NCBI RefSeq assembly: GCF_023091745.1
Contig: NC_068922.1
Span: 83,237,533 to 83,301,532 of the forward strand
Direction: 5' to 3'
Length of the DNA stretch: 64,000 nucleotides
Source of the DNA: Budorcas taxicolor
Lineage: Eukaryota > Chordata > Mammalia > Artiodactyla > Bovidae
The notes under the pieces are model-generated. The model saw nothing but the letters and a program-made list of their open reading frames with translations, searched no databases and was not told the origin of the DNA. A program made the position numbers and the translations under genes. This document shows positions 62,484 to 64,000 of the stretch, piece after piece (position 1 is the stretch's first letter; each line of letters opens with the position of its first letter).

Positions 62484-62712
62484 GTTTGGGACTGATGGTC
62501 CAGTGATAAATAACCTGCCTGCCAATTCAGGAGACGTGGGCTCAACCCCTGGGATCGATCTGGGAAGATGCTACATGCCGCAGAGCCACTACGCCCATGT
62601 GCCACGACTACTGAGCCACACGTCCCTGAGCCCGAGCCGCAAAAGAGAGAAGGAACCGCGACTGGGAGAAGCCCGTGCACAGCACCGGAGGCCCAGCGCA
62701 GCCAGAGACGAG
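62484..62712 (+). mobile_element. CHR-2-like SINE, sense
   Basis: GGGACTGATGGTCCAGTGAT, GGAGACGTGGGCTCAACCCC, CATGTGCCACGACTACTGAG, then AGCACCGGAGGCCCAGCGCA. The CpG content is fairly high; no A-tail seen. Confidence 0.78.
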
Positions 62713-63671
62713 TGGCGAATCCGGAAGATCCGACCTCCTCGTAGTCACATCCACCCCCACCCCAGCAGCACCTGTCTTGTCTGGATAGAAGCTGCTCTCC
62801 TTAGTCAGGAATTCCCTCTCCCCCTGCCACAGTCCCCACCACCCCCTATTACTCAGCACTGAAGTCACGCTGTCATTTAAACTTACACATGCACCCCTTC
62901 TTTTCTTGGAGTAAAAGCTACTTTTTGTAACTTAGTGTCTATCACAAGAAGAAAACCCTAACACAGACCAAAAGGGACACAAATTTCAAGGCAAAAAAGG
63001 CAAATGCCTTTTGTGTGCACATGAAGAATCTCTTCCATCTTTACTCTGCAAACCCCTGCCTGACACTCTCTGGGCACCTATCCAGCTCTGGGTGCATTTG
63101 CAGTTGTGAGCCTGGGTTGACAGCATTCCTGGGACTTGGACCTTCTTGCCAAGCCTTGCTCCACTGCCATCATGAACTAGGTCCTACCCCAAAGGCTAGG
63201 TCCAATGCTCTCAACCTGTTTGTAACCTGCTTCTGCCTCCTCCTCTTTGGATGCCTGATCATTCAGAAGGCAGGTGATCACATAAACTCATCCTACATAA
63301 GGTGTGACGCTTGGTGACGGCTCATACATTCTACCCCTTGGGATACAATTTAACGGGTGTCTACAGTGCTTTAAGCTAAGGGGTATGCATGGGTTCCTGA
63401 AGTTTAAAGTTCATAATAAGCTCCTCTTAGGTGCTGGTGTGGGATCTCAGCAATGGGGAATGAAGCAGAGGGAGACCAGATGACTCACCTGACCAGCTCT
63501 GACCCCCCTGAATCAGGAAATGAAGGTCTGGGTAAGGTTTCCTGGTGGGGCACAGGGAGTAGTGGGGTGTGGAGCCAGCTTTAAAATGTAGACGCTTCGC
63601 TTCTTGGGAGCTAGGGGACCACCCACACTCTACTGCTCCCTGCAGCCCGCCACGGGGCAGTTGGGGTTTTT
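62713..63671. other. Unique sequence
   Basis: No gene recognised. A 100-codon plus frame at 63015-63317 begins MHMKNLFHLYSANPCLT and is without recognised domain. Position 62900-63010 is A-rich. Confidence 0.42.
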
Positions 63672-64000
63672 GTTGGATACTAAGGAGCAGCAAGAAGACA
63701 CAGAAGAACTGTACAGAAAAGATCTTCACGCCCAAGATGCTCACGATGGTGTGATCACTCACCCAGAGCCAGACATCCTGGAACGTGAAGTCAAGTGGGC
63801 CTTAGAAAGCATCACTATGAACAAAGCTAGTGGAGGGGATGGAATTCCACCTGAGCTATTTTAAATCCTGGAAGACGATGCTGTGAAAGTGCTGCACTCA
63901 GTATGCCAGCAAATTTGGAAAACTCAGCAGTGGCCACAGGACTGGAAAAGGTCAGTTTTCATTCCAATCCCAAAGAAAGGCAATGCCTAAGAATGCTCAA
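63672..64000 (+). mobile_element. BovB LINE, sense, linker/RT start (continues off the right edge)
   Basis: It enters in the linker (peptide EQQEDTEELYRKDLHAQDAH), continues to EPDILEREVKWALESITMNKASGGDGIP, and stops in frame at TAA 63862-63864 where PELF should run on. After that the RT lead-in continues in other frames to the window edge. The right end is a window cut; the left end may be a genuine 5' truncation. Confidence 0.92.

Noticed and set aside
1..64000. A new multi-gene defence, metabolic or mobile system
   Set aside because: No co-oriented set of intact genes exists in the window; all long homologous frames are decayed retrotransposon pieces.

Overview
The window looks like non-coding nuclear DNA from a ruminant, most likely a bovid (cattle, sheep, goat or a close relative). 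The evidence is the repeat content: many copies of the RTE-type LINE BovB, its derivative SINEs Bov-tA and BOV-A2, CHR-type tRNA SINEs, the bovine-type L1 3' end, an ERVK-type ruminant LTR, and older mammalian repeats (MIR, L2, L1M, MLT1, a hAT/MER relic). I see no bacterial or phage gene, no rRNA, no functional tRNA and no CRISPR array. Family names are recognised from memory of consensus sequences; no search was run, and boundaries are usually good to about 5-20 bases unless a target-site duplication (TSD) fixes them.

Layout. 1-3.9 kb: an antisense BovB split by a 5'-truncated sense BovB, forming a large inverted repeat. 3.88-4.46 kb: three 64-bp tandem units, each with a palindromic AGGTCA-type site, then an open stretch with splice-like edges that is the only candidate exon. 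4.8-10 kb: scattered SINEs, MIR and L2 separated by unique sequence. 10.9-13.2 kb: one sense L1 broken by a BovB fragment and three SINEs, ending near a 19-bp minisatellite. 14.4-15.3 kb: sense BovB. 15.5-23.7 kb: SINEs, BovB ends, a bovine L1 end and a polypurine tract. 23.7-27.1 kb: an old antisense L1 carrying a BovB that itself carries a SINE, all with readable TSDs. 27-44 kb: mostly unique DNA with an MLT1 LTR, a CpG-rich L2, a short telomere-like repeat, a 5'-inverted L1 and a solo ERV LTR. 44-58 kb: BOV-A2 copies, a tail-to-tail BovB pair, an antisense L1M and MIR/L2 relics. 58-64 kb: L1M and L2 relics, a GC-rich patch, a (GT)/(CA) foldback structure and a BovB that runs off the right edge.

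No set of genes here works together. Every long open frame I checked is better explained as translated repeat, antisense L1/BovB, simple repeat or chance GC-rich sequence. The long unique blocks could be intronic or intergenic. A few look like possible conserved regulatory DNA, which only a multi-species alignment can decide. I did not find a convincing new biological system. The observations most worth checking are the 64-bp palindrome array next to the candidate exon, the perfect 22-bp inverted repeat around opposing GT/CA tracts, the shared one-base deletion in two BovB copies, and the interstitial telomeric repeat.
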